Assembly (NCBI GenBank): GCA_002721615.1
Contig: PBKW01000012.1
Span: 109,809-173,808, forward strand
Length of the DNA: 64,000 bases
Direction of reading: 5' to 3'
From: Chloroflexota bacterium
GTDB lineage: Bacteria > Chloroflexota > Dehalococcoidia > Lucifugimonadales > Lucifugimonadaceae
Of the stretch, positions 63,318 through 64,000 are shown piece by piece (the stretch's first letter is position 1; each line of letters starts with the position of its first letter). The translations under genes and the position numbers were made by a program. Below the pieces are notes generated by a model. The model worked only from the letters and a program-made list of their open reading frames with translations, searched no databases and was not told where the DNA came from.

Positions 63318-63616
63318 TATAGAGATTATAGTTTAATAACTATTAATTACAATATAGCTTTAAATCAAGAAAAAGTCTTTTTGAAAAATCAACAATTCAA
63401 TAGTGGAAAGTTAAAGACATCAAATTTCAAAAGTTTTTATTAAAAAGTAACAGCTAATTTATTTTTATAAACTAATCTACAAGTAAAGGAGTTCCTCTAT
63501 GAACTTCCAAAGAAATCCATGATCATACTTCTACTCTACTTTTCAATTAATTTTAAATTAGCCTCGCCTAGTTAAAGAAATAAACAACTAAGTTAATTTC
63601 TCCACTTATCTCCCTT
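63318..63616. other. Gap between the 16S 3' end and the lipoprotein gene
   Basis: No tRNA, 23S or 5S sequence is visible in these 299 bases. An imperfect hairpin lies at 63488-63508 (GGAGTTC, loop CTCTAT, GAACTTCC, one bulged base), about 110 bases past the 16S end. It could be a processing stem or weak terminator on the minus strand. Otherwise the stretch is plain AT-rich DNA. Confidence 0.45.

Positions 63617-64000
<384 letters not shown>

Overview
This is a compact, AT-rich bacterial chromosome segment. Genes are mostly separated by tens of bases or overlap by 1-14 bases, and the only GC-rich part is the 3' end of a 16S rRNA gene at the right edge (minus strand). The best guess is a marine, genome-streamlined Chloroflexota of the SAR202/Dehalococcoidia type. 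The grounds are PdxS/PdxT-type B6 synthesis, a SpoIIIAA-like ATPase with an R3H domain, enolase-superfamily and CaiB-type CoA-transferase genes, and a 16S gene that is not followed by 23S rRNA, as known in Dehalococcoides. This placement is inference; no tree was built.

Layout. 1-5.4 kb is a minus-strand housekeeping run: glyA, rpsF-ssb-rpsR, a membrane-anchored SurA/PpiC-type foldase, thrC and a partial acetyltransferase. 5.5-9.2 kb holds a CpsB-like PHP protein with lost metal ligands, ilvE, a lipoprotein and panE. 9.3-16.7 kb is a plus-strand run: rph (apparently starting at ATT), a LOG-like protein, eno, gap, pdxS, pdxT, the R3H ATPase and tmk. 16.7-25.9 kb carries small redox and membrane genes: Nudix, tautomerase, beta-propeller, glutaredoxin, GMC oxidoreductase, OsmC, CtaG, MFS, cupin and several tiny membrane proteins. 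25.9-35.8 kb is a surface-glycan island. It encodes all four activities needed to make GDP-D-glycero-alpha-D-manno-heptose (GmhA, HddA, GmhB and HddC, the last two fused), together with epimerases, a reductase, a C-methyltransferase and two asparagine-synthetase-like enzymes. 36-43.5 kb holds a 21-residue cysteine-rich peptide, an EamA transporter, three related lipoproteins, a sugar O-methyltransferase, an unusual enolase-superfamily protein and purU. 43.6-50.7 kb is a catabolic-looking run: crotonase, CoA-transferase, flavoprotein, mandelate-racemase-like enzyme and sulfatase. 51-58 kb returns to general metabolism: plsY, OsmC, hom, a SerA-like dehydrogenase and a TolB-like propeller protein.

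The most striking locus is at 58.6-61.1 kb. The 3' half of tRNA-Ile(GAU) is duplicated as a 47-bp direct repeat 2414 bp apart. Between the copies lie only a DNA cytosine-5 methyltransferase and an HNH endonuclease. This looks like a minimal restriction-modification islet inserted at a tRNA att site with no integrase of its own. The same tRNA-Ile(GAU), which usually sits in the 16S-23S spacer, lies about 2.5 kb downstream of the 16S gene on the same strand, with two membrane/lipoprotein genes in between.

Three genes carry apparent single-base losses in short homopolymers (near 24270, 38120 and 50855). They are either consensus errors in the assembly or decaying accessory genes.
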